Positions 1 to 9,212 are shown, numbered from the stretch's first letter. The stretch is DNA of 64,000 bases from Shimia biformata (GCF_016888515.1 NZ_JAFEJK010000001.1:62001-126000), one strand, 5' to 3'. Notes: a model not told the origin generated them from the letters alone. Program-made: numbers and translations.

Positions 1-60
1 GCCTTCTTCCGGTGTCTCGGGGCGTCCGCCACCGTGGTAAATGAACATGAATTTAGGCAT
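1..60 (-). CDS. YCII-related (DGPF-like) protein, N-terminal fragment
   Basis: Only the first 20 codons are inside the window; the gene continues off the left edge. The start at position 60 has an AGGAGG ribosome-binding site about 6 bases upstream. The opening residues MPKFMFIYHGG resemble the first beta strand of YCII/DGPF-domain proteins, small ferredoxin-fold proteins of mostly unknown function. That assignment rests on very few residues, but the start and reading direction are secure. Confidence 0.55.
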   Translation of the reverse strand, partial: MPKFMFIYHGGGRPETPEEG

Positions 61-168
61 GTTGGTCCTCCTGGCAAAACCGAGTGCAACAAATGCATCT
101 CTGCCCTCCAGAATGTCCTGATTCTCTGAAATTCGGAAATTTTTGGGATGAAAGGGCCAGATTCCGGC

Positions 169-927
169 CTAAAGTACGTCCCACAACAGCTTTGACGCCA
201 GCGCGAGTGAGGTCACGACCAACAGAGGCCGGATCAACCTTGCCCCCCTTGCCATCGCCATCCGCGCCCCAAGACGCGCCCCCATGATCTGCATGACCCC
301 CATCGCCAGGCCAATCGCCCAAAGCGGCTCCGCCACAAGGACAAATCCGGCAAGCCCGCCAAGATTCGACGCAAAGTTCAAAAGCTTTGTGCGCGCGGTC
401 GCTTTCAGGATGCCATAACCGCCAAGGGCGACAAAGGCGATCATGTAGAAGCTTCCCGCACCCGGCCCGAGAAGCCCGTCATAGAAGGCAACCAGCGGCA
501 CGGCGGTCAGCGAAAATACCGCAGGTCTGAGCCGTGCGGTGCGGTCGATCTCGCCGGGGTCCTTGCGCAGAGCAAAGAACAGGGCGATACCAACCAGAAG
601 CGCGGGCAGGATCAGCCGCACCCAATCCGTCGGCAAGACTGACACCGCCAGCGCCCCGGCCAGCGACGCGCAGAACGCCAGCGCGGCGGGACCGACCTGG
701 GTCTTCAGATCCACAAGGCCGCTGCGGGCATAGGAAAAGGCCGCCGTGCCAGATCCAAAAAGACCCTGAATCTTGTTGGTCGCCAGCGCCTGCACTGGCG
801 GAACACCGGCAATCATCAAGGCAGGAACAGTAATCAACCCGCCGCCGCCCGCAATTGCATCAATAAACCCGGCAAAGAAACCTGCGACCAGCAGGATCAT
901 CAGGCCTTCCAGACCAAACTCCAACAT
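169..927 (-). CDS. TSUP (TauE/SafE) family membrane transporter
   Basis: A 252-residue integral membrane protein with about eight hydrophobic segments. The N-terminal glycine-rich stretch GFIDAIAGGGGLITVPAL is the signature of the TSUP family, exporters or importers of sulfite, sulfonates and other small organic anions. The second half repeats the pattern (DGLLGPGAGSFY), as expected for the internally duplicated fold. It starts 3 bases after the serB stop codon on the same strand, so it is probably translated from the serB transcript, although no link with serine metabolism is known. The substrate cannot be read from the sequence. Confidence 0.88.
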   Translation of the reverse strand: MLEFGLEGLMILLVAGFFAGFIDAIAGGGGLITVPALMIAGVPPVQALATNKIQGLFGSGTAAFSYARSGLVDLKTQVGPAALAFCASLAGALAVSVLPTDWVRLILPALLVGIALFFALRKDPGEIDRTARLRPAVFSLTAVPLVAFYDGLLGPGAGSFYMIAFVALGGYGILKATARTKLLNFASNLGGLAGFVLVAEPLWAIGLAMGVMQIMGARLGARMAMARGARLIRPLLVVTSLALASKLLWDVL

Positions 928-930
928 GGA

Positions 931-1809
931 TCAGCTGGCCCGGAATTCAGATTTCGCGTAGCCTTGGATGTATAGGAGCGCGGTGAGGTCGCCGTGATTG
1001 ATACGGATATCACATTGCGCCGCGACCGAGGGTTTGGCGTGAAGCGCGACCCCTGCCCCTGCCAATTCCAGCATGCCAAGGTCATTGGCCCCGTCGCCGA
1101 CAGCCATGACGTCAGTATGGGCAAGCCCAAGCCGGGCCGCGATCTCTTTCAGCGCCCGCACCTTGGCTTCCCGGCCAAGGATCGGGCGGCCGACATCACC
1201 GGTCAGCGTGCCATCCTCGACCAGCAGCGTATTGGCGCGGTTTTCGTCAAATCCCAGCTCGGCGGCGACCTTGGCCGTGAAAGCGGTGAACCCGCCCGAC
1301 ACCAGCGCGGCATAGGCACCATTGGCCTTCATCGTGGCAAGCAATGCCTTGCCGCCGGGCATCAATGTGATGCGCTCGGCCAGCACCTTGTCAATCACGC
1401 TTGAGTCCAGCCCCTTCAGAAGGCCAACCCGCTCGGTCAGCGCCCCTTCGAAATCCAATTCGCCATTCATCGCCCGAGCGGTGATATCCTTGACCCGGTC
1501 ACCCACGCCCGCCTCATCCGCCAGTTCGTCGATGCATTCCTGCTGGATCATGGTGCTGTCCATGTCCGCCAACAGCATCTTCTTCTGCCGCCCCTCGGCA
1601 GGCTGGATCACTAGGTCCACGCCCATGCCTTGCAGGTCGCCCCATACGTCCCACCGATTGTCAGGCAGGATTTCGATCGGAAATTCCGCGGCTTCGTCCA
1701 CTGCCAGCCAATTGGCGTCACCACCACCCCAGGCATTGCGCAGCGACTCGACCAATGAGGGGTCAAGGGAAGGGGTCGCCGGGGCGGTCAGTAAAGTGAC
1801 GATGTACAT
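931..1809 (-). CDS. serB: Phosphoserine phosphatase
   Basis: Catalyses the last step of serine biosynthesis, O-phosphoserine to serine. This is a 292-residue HAD-superfamily enzyme: the nucleophile motif ADMDST (Asp82, Asp84) lies after a family-typical N-terminal region, the second motif is [10 protein letters not shown], and the third is [12 protein letters not shown]. The start is placed at [10 protein letters not shown], which matches the family N-terminus. An in-frame ATG 24 bases upstream has no better ribosome-binding site. It is divergent from serC-serA, so all three serine-pathway genes lie together and share the 1810-1966 regulatory interval. Confidence 0.95.
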   Translation of the reverse strand: MYIVTLLTAPATPSLDPSLVESLRNAWGGGDANWLAVDEAAEFPIEILPDNRWDVWGDLQGMGVDLVIQPAEGRQKKMLLADMDSTMIQQECIDELADEAGVGDRVKDITARAMNGELDFEGALTERVGLLKGLDSSVIDKVLAERITLMPGGKALLATMKANGAYAALVSGGFTAFTAKVAAELGFDENRANTLLVEDGTLTGDVGRPILGREAKVRALKEIAARLGLAHTDVMAVGDGANDLGMLELAGAGVALHAKPSVAAQCDIRINHGDLTALLYIQGYAKSEFRAS

Positions 1810-1900
1810 GAGAATGTTTCCGATCGTAGTCATTCAGGGTCGCAAATATGCGCTCATGCGGCGCTATAGCGTCATTTTGGCAGTTGTGGAACCTGAAACA

Positions 1901-1959
1901 CCCGTCTATCTCCGTCCGCGGGACACCCCTCCCCAACGAGGGGCGCTTATCTGGAAGGG
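1901..1959 (+). ncRNA. serC leader RNA motif
   Basis: Two hairpins precede the serC start. The first pairs CCCG (1901-1904) with CGGG (1919-1922). The second pairs CCCCT (1926-1930) with AGGGG (1939-1943) around the loop CCCCAACG. A GGAAGGG ribosome-binding site follows at 1953-1959. Position, phylogenetic context and architecture fit the serC RNA motif known from alphaproteobacteria upstream of serC. I assign it by memory of the motif, not by a covariance-model search. Its ligand or mechanism is unknown. Confidence 0.65.
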
Positions 1960-1966
1960 TAGCTAC

Positions 1967-3121
1967 ATGGCTATGCAAAAACCGGCAACGCGGCCGGCCA
2001 ATCCGCGTTTTTCCTCTGGCCCCTGCGCCAAACCCCCGACATTTTCGCTGGACAAACTCGCCGACGCCGCTCTGGGTCGTTCGCACCGTGCTGCCATTGG
2101 CAAGGACAAGCTGAAGGCCGCGATCGAAGGCACGCGCGAAATTCTCGGCATCCCCACAGATTACAAGATCGGCATCGTTCCCGCCTCGGACACCGGCGCG
2201 GTCGAAATGGCGCTGTGGTCGCTTCTGGGCGAACGCAAGGTCGAGATGCTGGCATGGGAAAGCTTTGGCTCAGGCTGGGTTACCGACGTTGTGAAGCAGC
2301 TGAAAATCGATGCTGAAGTCAAAACCGCCGACTATGGTCAGATCGTTGACCTCACTTCGGTCGATTGCAACAACGACGTCGTCTTTACCTGGAATGGCAC
2401 CACCGCTGGCGTGCGCGTGCCGAACGCCGACTGGATCGCAGACGACCGCGAAGGTCTGACCATCTGCGACGCGACCTCGGCCGCCTTCGCGATGGACCTG
2501 CCCTGGGACAAGCTGGATGTCACCACCTTCTCCTGGCAGAAGGTTCTGGGTGGCGAAGCGGCCCACGGCATGCTGATCCTTTCCCCCCGTGCCGTCGCAC
2601 GTCTGGAAAGCTACACCCCGGCATGGCCGTTGCCCAAGATCTTCCGCCTGACCAAGGGCGGCAAGCTGATCGACGGTATTTTCACCGGCGCCACAATCAA
2701 CACGCCGTCAATGCTGGCCGTTGAAGATTACCTGTTCGCACTGGACTGGGCGCGCTCGGTCGGTGGTTTGCAGGGTCTGATCGCCCGCGCCGATGCCAAC
2801 GCTCGGGCCGTGTTCGACTTTTGCGACGCCAACGATTGGATCGCCAACCTCGCCGAGGATGACGCGACCCGCTCGAACACCAGCGTTTGCCTGAAGTTCA
2901 CCGATGACCGGATCAAAGACGGCGCTGCCTTTGCCAAGGCCGTCGCCAAACGTCTTGAGACCGAAAACATCGCGCTGGACATCGGCGCCTATCGCGACGC
3001 GCCTGCGGGTCTGCGCATCTGGTGCGGCGGCACGGTCGAAACCTCGGATATCGAGGCCATGCTGCCCTGGCTGGCATGGGCGTTTGACGCCGAGATCGCC
3101 GCGCTGGCAGAAGCCGCCTAA
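1967..3121 (+). CDS. serC: Phosphoserine aminotransferase
   Basis: PLP enzyme of fold type I converting 3-phosphohydroxypyruvate and glutamate to O-phosphoserine. It has 384 residues, the length usual for the alphaproteobacterial branch. The PLP lysine is K192 in [16 protein letters not shown], preceded by the cofactor Asp in [12 protein letters not shown]. The start at 1967 has GGAAGGG seven bases upstream; a long in-frame extension further upstream runs through the leader RNA and is not coding. It is followed 88 bases later by serA, and the two probably form one operon. Confidence 0.96.
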   Translation: MAMQKPATRPANPRFSSGPCAKPPTFSLDKLADAALGRSHRAAIGKDKLKAAIEGTREILGIPTDYKIGIVPASDTGAVEMALWSLLGERKVEMLAWESFGSGWVTDVVKQLKIDAEVKTADYGQIVDLTSVDCNNDVVFTWNGTTAGVRVPNADWIADDREGLTICDATSAAFAMDLPWDKLDVTTFSWQKVLGGEAAHGMLILSPRAVARLESYTPAWPLPKIFRLTKGGKLIDGIFTGATINTPSMLAVEDYLFALDWARSVGGLQGLIARADANARAVFDFCDANDWIANLAEDDATRSNTSVCLKFTDDRIKDGAAFAKAVAKRLETENIALDIGAYRDAPAGLRIWCGGTVETSDIEAMLPWLAWAFDAEIAALAEAA

Positions 3122-3129
3122 GCCGAGGC

Positions 3130-3149
3130 GCCCGGCGGTTGCGCCGGGC
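3130..3149 (+). other. Intercistronic stem-loop between serC and serA
   Basis: A perfect 8-bp stem (GCCCGGCG with CGCCGGGC) closes a GTTG loop just after the serC stop codon. No T-run follows, so it is more likely a transcript-stabilising or pausing element than a full terminator. Confidence 0.5.
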
Positions 3150-3209
3150 CGCCCCCGCCCCCAACCATTTCTTTTCAGGCCCCAGGCCCCCGACAAAAGG
3201 ACCACCACC

Positions 3210-4805
3210 ATGGCCCCCAAAGTTCTCATTTCCGACAAACTGTCGGACGCTGCCGTTCAAATCTTCAAGGATCGCGGAATCGACGTCGACTTCCTGCCCG
3301 ATGTGGGCAAGGACAAGGAAAAGCTGGCACAGATCATTGGTCAGTATGACGGCCTCGCCATCCGCTCGGCCACCCGCGTCACCCCGACGATCCTGGAAAA
3401 CGCCACCAACCTGAAGGTGATCGGCCGTGCCGGTATCGGCACCGACAATATCGACAAGGAAGCCGCGTCGAAAAAAGGCGTGATCGTGATGAACACGCCG
3501 TTTGGCAACATGATCACCACTGCCGAACACGCAATTGCGATGATGTTTGCCGTGGCGCGCCAGATTCCCGAAGCCAGCGCCTCGACCCATGCGGGCAAGT
3601 GGGAAAAATCCAAATTCATGGGGGTCGAACTGACCAACAAGACCCTTGGTGTCATCGGTGCCGGCAATATCGGTGGCATCGTCTGCGACCGGGCCCGCGG
3701 CCTGAAGATGAAAGTTATCGCGTATGACCCCTTCCTGAGCGAGGAAAAGGCCAACAAGATGGGCATTGAGAAAGTCGAGCTGGACGACCTTCTGTCGCGC
3801 GCCGATTTCATCACCCTGCACGTTCCCTTCACCCCGGCAACCGCCAACATCCTGTCGGCTGAAAACCTGGCCAAGACCAAAAAGGGCGTTCGCATCATCA
3901 ACTGCGCCCGTGGCGGACTGGTTGACGAAGAAGCACTGGCAGAACTGCTGAAGTCCGGCCATGTTGCTGGCGCCGCCTTTGACGTGTTCTCGGTGGAACC
4001 GGCCAAGGAAAACCCGCTGTTTGGCCTGCCCAATGTTGTCTGCACTCCGCACCTGGGCGCAGCCACCACCGAAGCGCAGGAAAACGTTGCCCTGCAGGTG
4101 GCCGATCAGATGGCCAACTACCTTCTGACCGGCGCGGTTGAAAATGCGCTGAACATGCCTTCGGTCACGGCGGAAGAAGCCAAGATCATGGGCCCCTGGA
4201 TCAAGCTGGCCGATCATCTGGGCGCCTTTGCCGGTCAGCTGACCGACGAACCGATCAAGGCGATCAATATCCTCTATGACGGTGTCGCCTCAAAGATGAA
4301 CCTGGATGCGCTGAACTGCTCGGTGATTGCGGGCATCATGAAGCGGGTGAACCCGGACGTGAACATGGTTTCGGCCCCGGTTGTCGCCAAGGAACGCGGT
4401 ATTCAGATCTCGACCACGAACCAGGACAAATCCGGCACATTCGACGGCTATGTCAAGGTGACCGTCGTCACCGACAAGCGCGAGCGGTCCGTTGCCGGAA
4501 CCGTCTTCTCGGATGGCAAGCCGCGCTTCATCCAGATCAAGGGCATCAACATCGACGCGGAAGTCGGCGCCCACATGCTTTATACCACCAACGAGGACGT
4601 GCCCGGCATCATCGGGACGCTGGGTCAGACCATGGGTGAAAACGGCGTGAACATCGCCAACTTCACCCTTGGGCGTTCGGACCGGGGCGGCGAAGCGATC
4701 GCGCTTCTCTATGTTGATGACGTGGTCCCGGGTCCGGTGATCGACAAGCTGTGCCAGACCGGAATGTTCCGTCAGGTGAAACCGCTGCAATTCGAAGTGG
4801 CCTGA
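3210..4805 (+). CDS. serA: D-3-phosphoglycerate dehydrogenase
   Basis: First committed step of serine biosynthesis (3-phosphoglycerate to 3-phosphohydroxypyruvate, NAD-dependent). At 531 residues it is the long type. Domains in order: substrate-binding and Rossmann core (residues 1-315; NAD motif GVIGAGNIGG at about 147-156; catalytic Arg in NCARGG at about 234; His281 in PHLGAATTEAQ), an intervening ASB domain (about 318-450), and a C-terminal ACT domain beginning near LYTTNEDVPG, where serine feedback usually acts. The start follows an AAAAGGA ribosome-binding site. A strong terminator follows. Confidence 0.97.
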   Translation: MAPKVLISDKLSDAAVQIFKDRGIDVDFLPDVGKDKEKLAQIIGQYDGLAIRSATRVTPTILENATNLKVIGRAGIGTDNIDKEAASKKGVIVMNTPFGNMITTAEHAIAMMFAVARQIPEASASTHAGKWEKSKFMGVELTNKTLGVIGAGNIGGIVCDRARGLKMKVIAYDPFLSEEKANKMGIEKVELDDLLSRADFITLHVPFTPATANILSAENLAKTKKGVRIINCARGGLVDEEALAELLKSGHVAGAAFDVFSVEPAKENPLFGLPNVVCTPHLGAATTEAQENVALQVADQMANYLLTGAVENALNMPSVTAEEAKIMGPWIKLADHLGAFAGQLTDEPIKAINILYDGVASKMNLDALNCSVIAGIMKRVNPDVNMVSAPVVAKERGIQISTTNQDKSGTFDGYVKVTVVTDKRERSVAGTVFSDGKPRFIQIKGINIDAEVGAHMLYTTNEDVPGIIGTLGQTMGENGVNIANFTLGRSDRGGEAIALLYVDDVVPGPVIDKLCQTGMFRQVKPLQFEVA

Positions 4806-4826
4806 CCCAAAAAGCAAAATTCAGTG

Positions 4827-4857
4827 AAACGCCGTCCCTGTTCGGGGCGGCGTTTTT
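4827..4857 (+). terminator. Rho-independent terminator after serA
   Basis: AAACGCCGTCCC pairs with GGGGCGGCGTTT (one G-U pair) around a short loop, followed directly by a T-run. It lies 20 bases after the serA stop and ends the serC-serA transcript. Confidence 0.9.
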
Positions 4858-4874
4858 CATTTAGCCTTTGTCCC

Positions 4875-5621
4875 ATGACACCCCCCAAGACAGACCCCAT
4901 ATATGCCATCGGAGATATCCACGGCCAATTAACCATGCTGGAAGATGCGCTGGCGCGGATCGTGTCTGACGGTGGCCCGGATGCCCGCGTCGTGTTCCTT
5001 GGCGACCTGGTCGATCGCGGCCCCGACAGCCGCGGGGTGATCGACCTGCTGGCGCGGGGCGTTGCCGAAGGACGCAACTGGACCGTACTCAAGGGCAATC
5101 ACGACCGCATGTTCGCGCGTTTCCTTGCTCCGACCCCGGTGATGGAAACTGGCCTTCTGGTAGGTTGGGACTGGTTTCACGAAAACCTCGGTGGGCGCGA
5201 GACGCTGGCCTCTTACGGCGTGATGATCACAGATCAGACGCGTATCCACGCCGCCCATGCGGAGGCGCGCGCCGCCGTTCCCAGAAGCCATATCGACTTC
5301 ATGTCAGGCCTGCCGACTCATCTGGTGTTTCAGGACAAGCTTTTTGTGCATGCCGGTATCCGCCCCGGTATTGCGCTGGAAAGCCAGACCGAGGATGACC
5401 TTGTCTGGATCCGAGAGCCCTTTCTCGGCCATTCCGGTCCGCACCCCTGGCTCGTGGTGCATGGCCACACCCCGCTACCGCAGGCTCGGCATTTTGGCAA
5501 TCGGATCGACCTCGACAGCGGCGCTGGATTCGGACGCCCCCTGACTGCCGCCGTTATTGATGAGGATGGGGTTTTCCTGCTCGGGCCGACGGGCCGTACG
5601 CCCTTGCGCCCAGACCATTAA
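4875..5621 (+). CDS. Serine/threonine-type metallophosphoesterase
   Basis: A 248-residue calcineurin-like phosphoesterase with the full motif series: GDIHGQ, GDLVDRGPDS, GNHD, then the downstream metal-binding histidines (VHAGIRPG and VHGHTPLP). This pattern is shared by small PPP-type protein phosphatases and by symmetrical diadenosine tetraphosphatases, so the substrate is not decided. The start is the ATG 18 bases after the serA terminator. No operon partner. Confidence 0.85.
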   Translation: MTPPKTDPIYAIGDIHGQLTMLEDALARIVSDGGPDARVVFLGDLVDRGPDSRGVIDLLARGVAEGRNWTVLKGNHDRMFARFLAPTPVMETGLLVGWDWFHENLGGRETLASYGVMITDQTRIHAAHAEARAAVPRSHIDFMSGLPTHLVFQDKLFVHAGIRPGIALESQTEDDLVWIREPFLGHSGPHPWLVVHGHTPLPQARHFGNRIDLDSGAGFGRPLTAAVIDEDGVFLLGPTGRTPLRPDH

Positions 5622-5717
5622 AACACGACGGGATTGCCGGGTTGCCGTTTAGAATATCGTAACCCGCTTTGCGAAAACTGATCCTTGTGGGGGCCTTTTC
5701 GTCGAAAGGGTCGGGTA

Positions 5718-5831
5718 ATGAGTGATCGTGAATGGGAACCAACAACGACGTCAATCAGTTGGGCAGCCTTCAGAACCGGGCTGTGTGAGCTGATCGTGAA
5801 CTTCAACCGGTTTGCACCGTTCCGCGGGTAA
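5718..5831 (+). CDS. Possible 37-residue small protein
   Basis: An open frame ATG-TAA of 38 codons in the 215-base gap between the phosphatase and the cysteine-synthase-like gene. AAGGG lies about 8 bases before the ATG. The product (MSDREWEPTTTSISWAAF...) has an amphipathic middle and a basic, aromatic end. It has no family I recognise. It could be a chance frame in a short interval. Confidence 0.3.
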   Translation: MSDREWEPTTTSISWAAFRTGLCELIVNFNRFAPFRG

Positions 5832-5836
5832 ACAGG

Positions 5837-6793
5837 TCACGCCCAGAGATCGGTGGACAGGTATTTCAATCCGCTGTCGCAGATGACAACAGCCACCGTT
5901 CCGCCCTTCTCTGGGCCGGACAGCAACTCGAGCGCGGCGGCGACATTGGCTCCGGCTGAAAACCCTGCAAAAATTCCTTCGACCCGCGCCAATTCCCGGG
6001 CTGTTTGCCGGGCGCTGTCGCCTTCGATGGTCAGATATCCGTCGACAGGTACGCCATGCAGGAACTCCAAATCCGCCATGGCATATCCGCCACCCTGAAT
6101 CGGGTGGTCGGGGTAGGTCGCATCGCCGCCGCCCAGCACCGCTGCTCCATCAGGCTCCAGGAGGTATGCCCGCAGGCCCGGGTTCTGTTCTTTCAGGTAG
6201 CGGACCGTGCCTCCAATGGTTCCGCCAGACCCGGCGAAATCAACAAAGGCCGTCAGGCTGCCATCGCTGTCCGTCCAAAGTTCGGGCCCTGTGGTCTGAT
6301 AATGCGCCGCCGCGTTGCCGGCGTGGTGAAACTGGTCCGCGCGGAACGCCCCACGCGCCGCCGTGACCTCCTTCGCAACCTTTTCGACCTCGGCCAGATC
6401 CCCACCTGAAACCTGCCCTGGAACAGACCCCGGCAATTGATCCACCAGCACCACTTCGGCCCCAAGCGCCATCATCATGCGCGCGCGCTCAACCGAATTG
6501 CCCCGGCTCATCACCGCAACAAACGGGTACCCCTTGATACCGCAGACAATCGCCAGGCCGGTGCCCATGTTGCCGCTGGTCAGCTCGACCACGGTCTGTC
6601 CCAGTCGTAGCGCGCCGGATGCCTCGGCCGCTTCGATGATGCCTTTCGCGGCCCGGTCCTTCTTGGAAAACCCGGGGTTCAGATAGTCAAGCTTCGCAAG
6701 GATTCGCCCGGATGCCCCATGCGCCGCCACCAGCCGGTCCAGCCAGACCGACGGTGTGCCCCCAATCACATCAACCAATGAGCCCGCCGCCAT
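5837..6793 (-). CDS. Cysteine synthase-like PLP-dependent enzyme
   Basis: 318 residues, fold type II PLP family (CysK/CBS-like). The Schiff-base lysine is K45 in NPGFSKKDRAAKG, the phosphate-binding asparagine loop is ELTSGNMGTG, and the PLP-phosphate glycine loop is FAGSGGTIGG. The family motif NPxxSxKDR is present, but details (GGTPSVWL, SGNMGTG) differ from housekeeping CysK, which usually reads TSGNTG. The substrate is uncertain: O-acetylserine or another activated serine/threonine derivative. The start at 6793 has AGAGGAAAG upstream. It lies downstream of kbl-tdh on the same strand but is separated from them by a hairpin-bearing repeat. Confidence 0.75.
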   Translation of the reverse strand: MAAGSLVDVIGGTPSVWLDRLVAAHGASGRILAKLDYLNPGFSKKDRAAKGIIEAAEASGALRLGQTVVELTSGNMGTGLAIVCGIKGYPFVAVMSRGNSVERARMMMALGAEVVLVDQLPGSVPGQVSGGDLAEVEKVAKEVTAARGAFRADQFHHAGNAAAHYQTTGPELWTDSDGSLTAFVDFAGSGGTIGGTVRYLKEQNPGLRAYLLEPDGAAVLGGGDATYPDHPIQGGGYAMADLEFLHGVPVDGYLTIEGDSARQTARELARVEGIFAGFSAGANVAAALELLSGPEKGGTVAVVICDSGLKYLSTDLWA

Positions 6794-6811
6794 GCCACTT
6801 TCCTCTTGCCG

Positions 6812-6860
6812 CAAATACCTTGGGGTGAATGGGCCGAAGGCCCAGAGGGGCAACGCCCCT
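6812..6860 (+). repeat. Dispersed two-hairpin intergenic repeat, copy 1
   Basis: Starts CAAATACCTTGGGGTGAATG and carries two hairpins: GGGCC/GGCCC around GAA (6831-6843) and AGGGGC/GCCCCT around AAC (6846-6860). The second copy is at 51986-52038 with compensating changes in hairpin 1. This copy overlaps the tdh stop codon and separates tdh from the cysteine-synthase-like gene. Elements of this kind occur in Rhodobacterales genomes as REP-like repeats (from memory). Confidence 0.8.
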
Positions 6861-7905
6861 ATCGCCAATTCAGAACCACTTTGCCCGACGCCCCGGATTT
6901 CATTGCCGCGAACCCGTCTCGGAATTCATCGACACCCATCTGGTGCGTGATGACCCGGCTGACATCAAGCCCGTTCTGCAACATGGCGATCATCTTGTAC
7001 CAGGTCTCGAACATCTCGCGTCCGTAGACGCCCTTGATCGTGATCGCCTTGAAGACAATCCGGCTCCAGTCGACAGGCGATTTCCCCGGCGGGATACCCA
7101 ATAGCGCGATCTTGCCGCCCATCACCAGCGCCTCGACCATCTGGTCCAGCGCCGCCTGCGACCCGGACATTTCCAGCCCGACATCGAAACCCTGTTTCAT
7201 CTTCAAGCCTGCAATCACGTCGTTCAGGTCTTCCTTGGCGACATTGACGGGCCGCACGGTCGGCACCACGTGTTCCGCCAGCTTCAGACGGTCTGGATTG
7301 ATGTCAGTGATAACAACATGGCGCGCACCTGCATGCCGGGCCACCGCTGCTGCCATGATACCAATCGGTCCGGCCCCGGTGATCAATACGTCCTCGCCCA
7401 ACAGATCGAAACTCAGTGCGGTATGGACCGCGTTGCCCAGCGGATCAAGGATCGCGCCGATCTCGTCCGGTATGTCGTCAGGCAGCGGCACGACGTTGAA
7501 GGCGGGCAAGCGCAGGTATTCGGCAAAGGCCCCCTGCTCGTTCACCCCGATCCCGCGTGTGCCGGGATCAAGGTGGAACTTCCCAGCGCGACTCTGGCGG
7601 CTTTCGGTGCCGATCAGGTGACCTTCACCCGACACCCGCTGGCCGATCTCCAAACCCGTCACATCGCGTCCTATCTCGACGATCTCGCCCGCGAATTCAT
7701 GGCCTGTGATCAGGGGCACGGGCACGGTATGTGCGGCCCAGTCATCCCAGTTCCAGATATGAATGTCGGTGCCGCAGATGCCGGTTTTGTTGACTCGGAT
7801 CAGCACATCGTCCGGCCCGATCTCTGGCACGGGCGCCTGCACCATCCACAGGCCTTCGCGCGGCTCGGACTTCTCAAGCGCCTTCATGGTGTTGGGTCTG
7901 CTCAT
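6859..7905 (-). CDS. tdh: L-threonine 3-dehydrogenase
   Basis: Oxidises threonine to 2-amino-3-ketobutyrate, which Kbl then cleaves. It is 348 residues, a medium-chain zinc dehydrogenase. Catalytic zinc ligands are visible: Cys44 in TGICGTD and His69-Glu70 in TGHEF. The NAD motif is GAGPIG. It is odd in lacking the structural-zinc cysteines: the loop that reads C..C..C.......C in the Escherichia coli enzyme here reads [20 protein letters not shown], without cysteine. The start overlaps the kbl stop as ATGA, so the two are translationally coupled. GGGAG precedes the start. Confidence 0.93.
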   Translation of the reverse strand: MSRPNTMKALEKSEPREGLWMVQAPVPEIGPDDVLIRVNKTGICGTDIHIWNWDDWAAHTVPVPLITGHEFAGEIVEIGRDVTGLEIGQRVSGEGHLIGTESRQSRAGKFHLDPGTRGIGVNEQGAFAEYLRLPAFNVVPLPDDIPDEIGAILDPLGNAVHTALSFDLLGEDVLITGAGPIGIMAAAVARHAGARHVVITDINPDRLKLAEHVVPTVRPVNVAKEDLNDVIAGLKMKQGFDVGLEMSGSQAALDQMVEALVMGGKIALLGIPPGKSPVDWSRIVFKAITIKGVYGREMFETWYKMIAMLQNGLDVSRVITHQMGVDEFRDGFAAMKSGASGKVVLNWR

Positions 7906-9089
7906 TGGATCACTCCCAGGTCGCGCCCGACCTTGCCAAAAGCGGCCAGCGCGCGGTCCAGTTCCTCCCGCGTCAGGGCGGCGTTCATCTGGGTTCGGAT
8001 ACGCGCCTGACCGCGCGGGACCACCGGGAAGAAAAAGCCCGACACATAGACGCCCTCGTCAAACAACCGCGCCGCCATATCCTGTGCCAGCTGCGCATCG
8101 CCCAGCATCACCGGAACAATCGGATGCTCGCCCGGCAAAAGGTCGAAACCCAGCGCTTCCAGACCAGCCCGCCAATAGCGAGCGTTGTCAAATAGTTGAG
8201 CGCGCAGATCTGCTCCGTCTTCGACCAGGCGGATCGCCTCGATCCCGGCGGCAACGATGGATGGCGGCAGCGAGTTGGAAAACAGGTAGGGCCGCGCGCG
8301 CTGCCGCAACAGGTCAACCACTGGCTGCGGCCCTGCGATATAACCGCCGATGGCCCCTCCAAGTGCTTTGCCCAGCGTCCCCGTCAAAATGTCGACATCC
8401 GCGTCGAAATGATCCGGCGTGCCAGCCCCGTTCGGCCCCATGAACCCAGTCGCATGGCAGTCATCGACCATCACAAGCGCATCATATTTTTGCGCCAGGC
8501 GGGTGATCTCGGGCAGGTTGGCAAGGTAGCCGTCCATCGAAAACACGCCATCGGTGGCAATCATGATATGGCGAGCGCCCTCATCACGAACGTGTTGCAA
8601 CATCGCTTCCAGATCAGCCATGTCATTGTTCATGTAGCGATAGCGCTTCGCCTTGCAGAGCCGCACCCCATCGATAATTGAGGCATGGTTCAGACTGTCT
8701 GAAACAATAGCGTCCTCCGGGCCCAAAAGCGGTTCGAACAAGCCGCCATTGGCATCGAAACAGGCAGCGAACAGGATCGCGTCATCCTTCTTCAGAAACG
8801 CCGCCAGCTTTTGTTCCAGCTCGCAATGAATGTCCTGCGTGCCGCAGATGAACCTGACCGAAGCCATGCCAAACCCGCGCGGGTCCATCGCCCCCTGCGC
8901 CGCCTTTATCAGGTCGGGATGATCGGCGAGGCCAAGGTAGTTGTTGGCGCAGAGGTTGATAACCTCGCGATCGCCCACCCGGATCTCACCGCCTTGCGGC
9001 GAGGTGATCATTCGCTCGCGCTTCATCAGCCCCTCGGATTCGATTTGATCAAGCGTGGCGCGAATATCGTTCAGGAAAGCTTCGGACAT
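7902..9089 (-). CDS. kbl: Glycine C-acetyltransferase (2-amino-3-ketobutyrate CoA ligase)
   Basis: 395 residues, alpha-oxoamine synthase family. It splits 2-amino-3-ketobutyrate with CoA into glycine and acetyl-CoA. The PLP lysine is K241 in [10 protein letters not shown], preceded by [11 protein letters not shown], where the Asp and His contact PLP. It is the first gene of the kbl-tdh operon, and its upstream region 9090-9228 contains repeated motifs that may be operator sites. Confidence 0.95.
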   Translation of the reverse strand: MSEAFLNDIRATLDQIESEGLMKRERMITSPQGGEIRVGDREVINLCANNYLGLADHPDLIKAAQGAMDPRGFGMASVRFICGTQDIHCELEQKLAAFLKKDDAILFAACFDANGGLFEPLLGPEDAIVSDSLNHASIIDGVRLCKAKRYRYMNNDMADLEAMLQHVRDEGARHIMIATDGVFSMDGYLANLPEITRLAQKYDALVMVDDCHATGFMGPNGAGTPDHFDADVDILTGTLGKALGGAIGGYIAGPQPVVDLLRQRARPYLFSNSLPPSIVAAGIEAIRLVEDGADLRAQLFDNARYWRAGLEALGFDLLPGEHPIVPVMLGDAQLAQDMAARLFDEGVYVSGFFFPVVPRGQARIRTQMNAALTREELDRALAAFGKVGRDLGVIQ

Positions 9090-9126
9090 GGGTTTCTCCG
9101 TGATTCTGGAGCATCATCTAACATAA

Positions 9127-9175
9127 TGGATTTCAGTTCGAAATAGCGGATTTCAAGATAACGGACAAAAATCCG
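9127..9175. promoter_or_regulatory. Candidate operator repeats upstream of kbl-tdh
   Basis: TGGATTTCA (9127-9135) and CGGATTTCA (9147-9155) are direct repeats exactly 20 bp apart, two helical turns. An inverted partial copy, AAATCCG, is at 9169-9175. An 8-mer CAGTTCGA also occurs twice (9134-9141, 9191-9198). The arrangement suits binding of a regulator on one face of the DNA upstream of kbl. The XRE-cupin protein encoded next door is the obvious candidate, but this is inference. Confidence 0.4.
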
Positions 9176-9212
9176 CAATCACGAACACCTCAGTTCGAGC
9201 ATAACACGAAAA

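Noticed and set aside
3130-3149. Terminator between serC and serA
   Set aside because: The stem is strong but no T-run follows, and serA is expected to be co-transcribed.
2913-4217. Long open frame antisense to serA
   Set aside because: It mirrors the codon periodicity of a clear serA gene and has no recognisable domain or ribosome-binding site.
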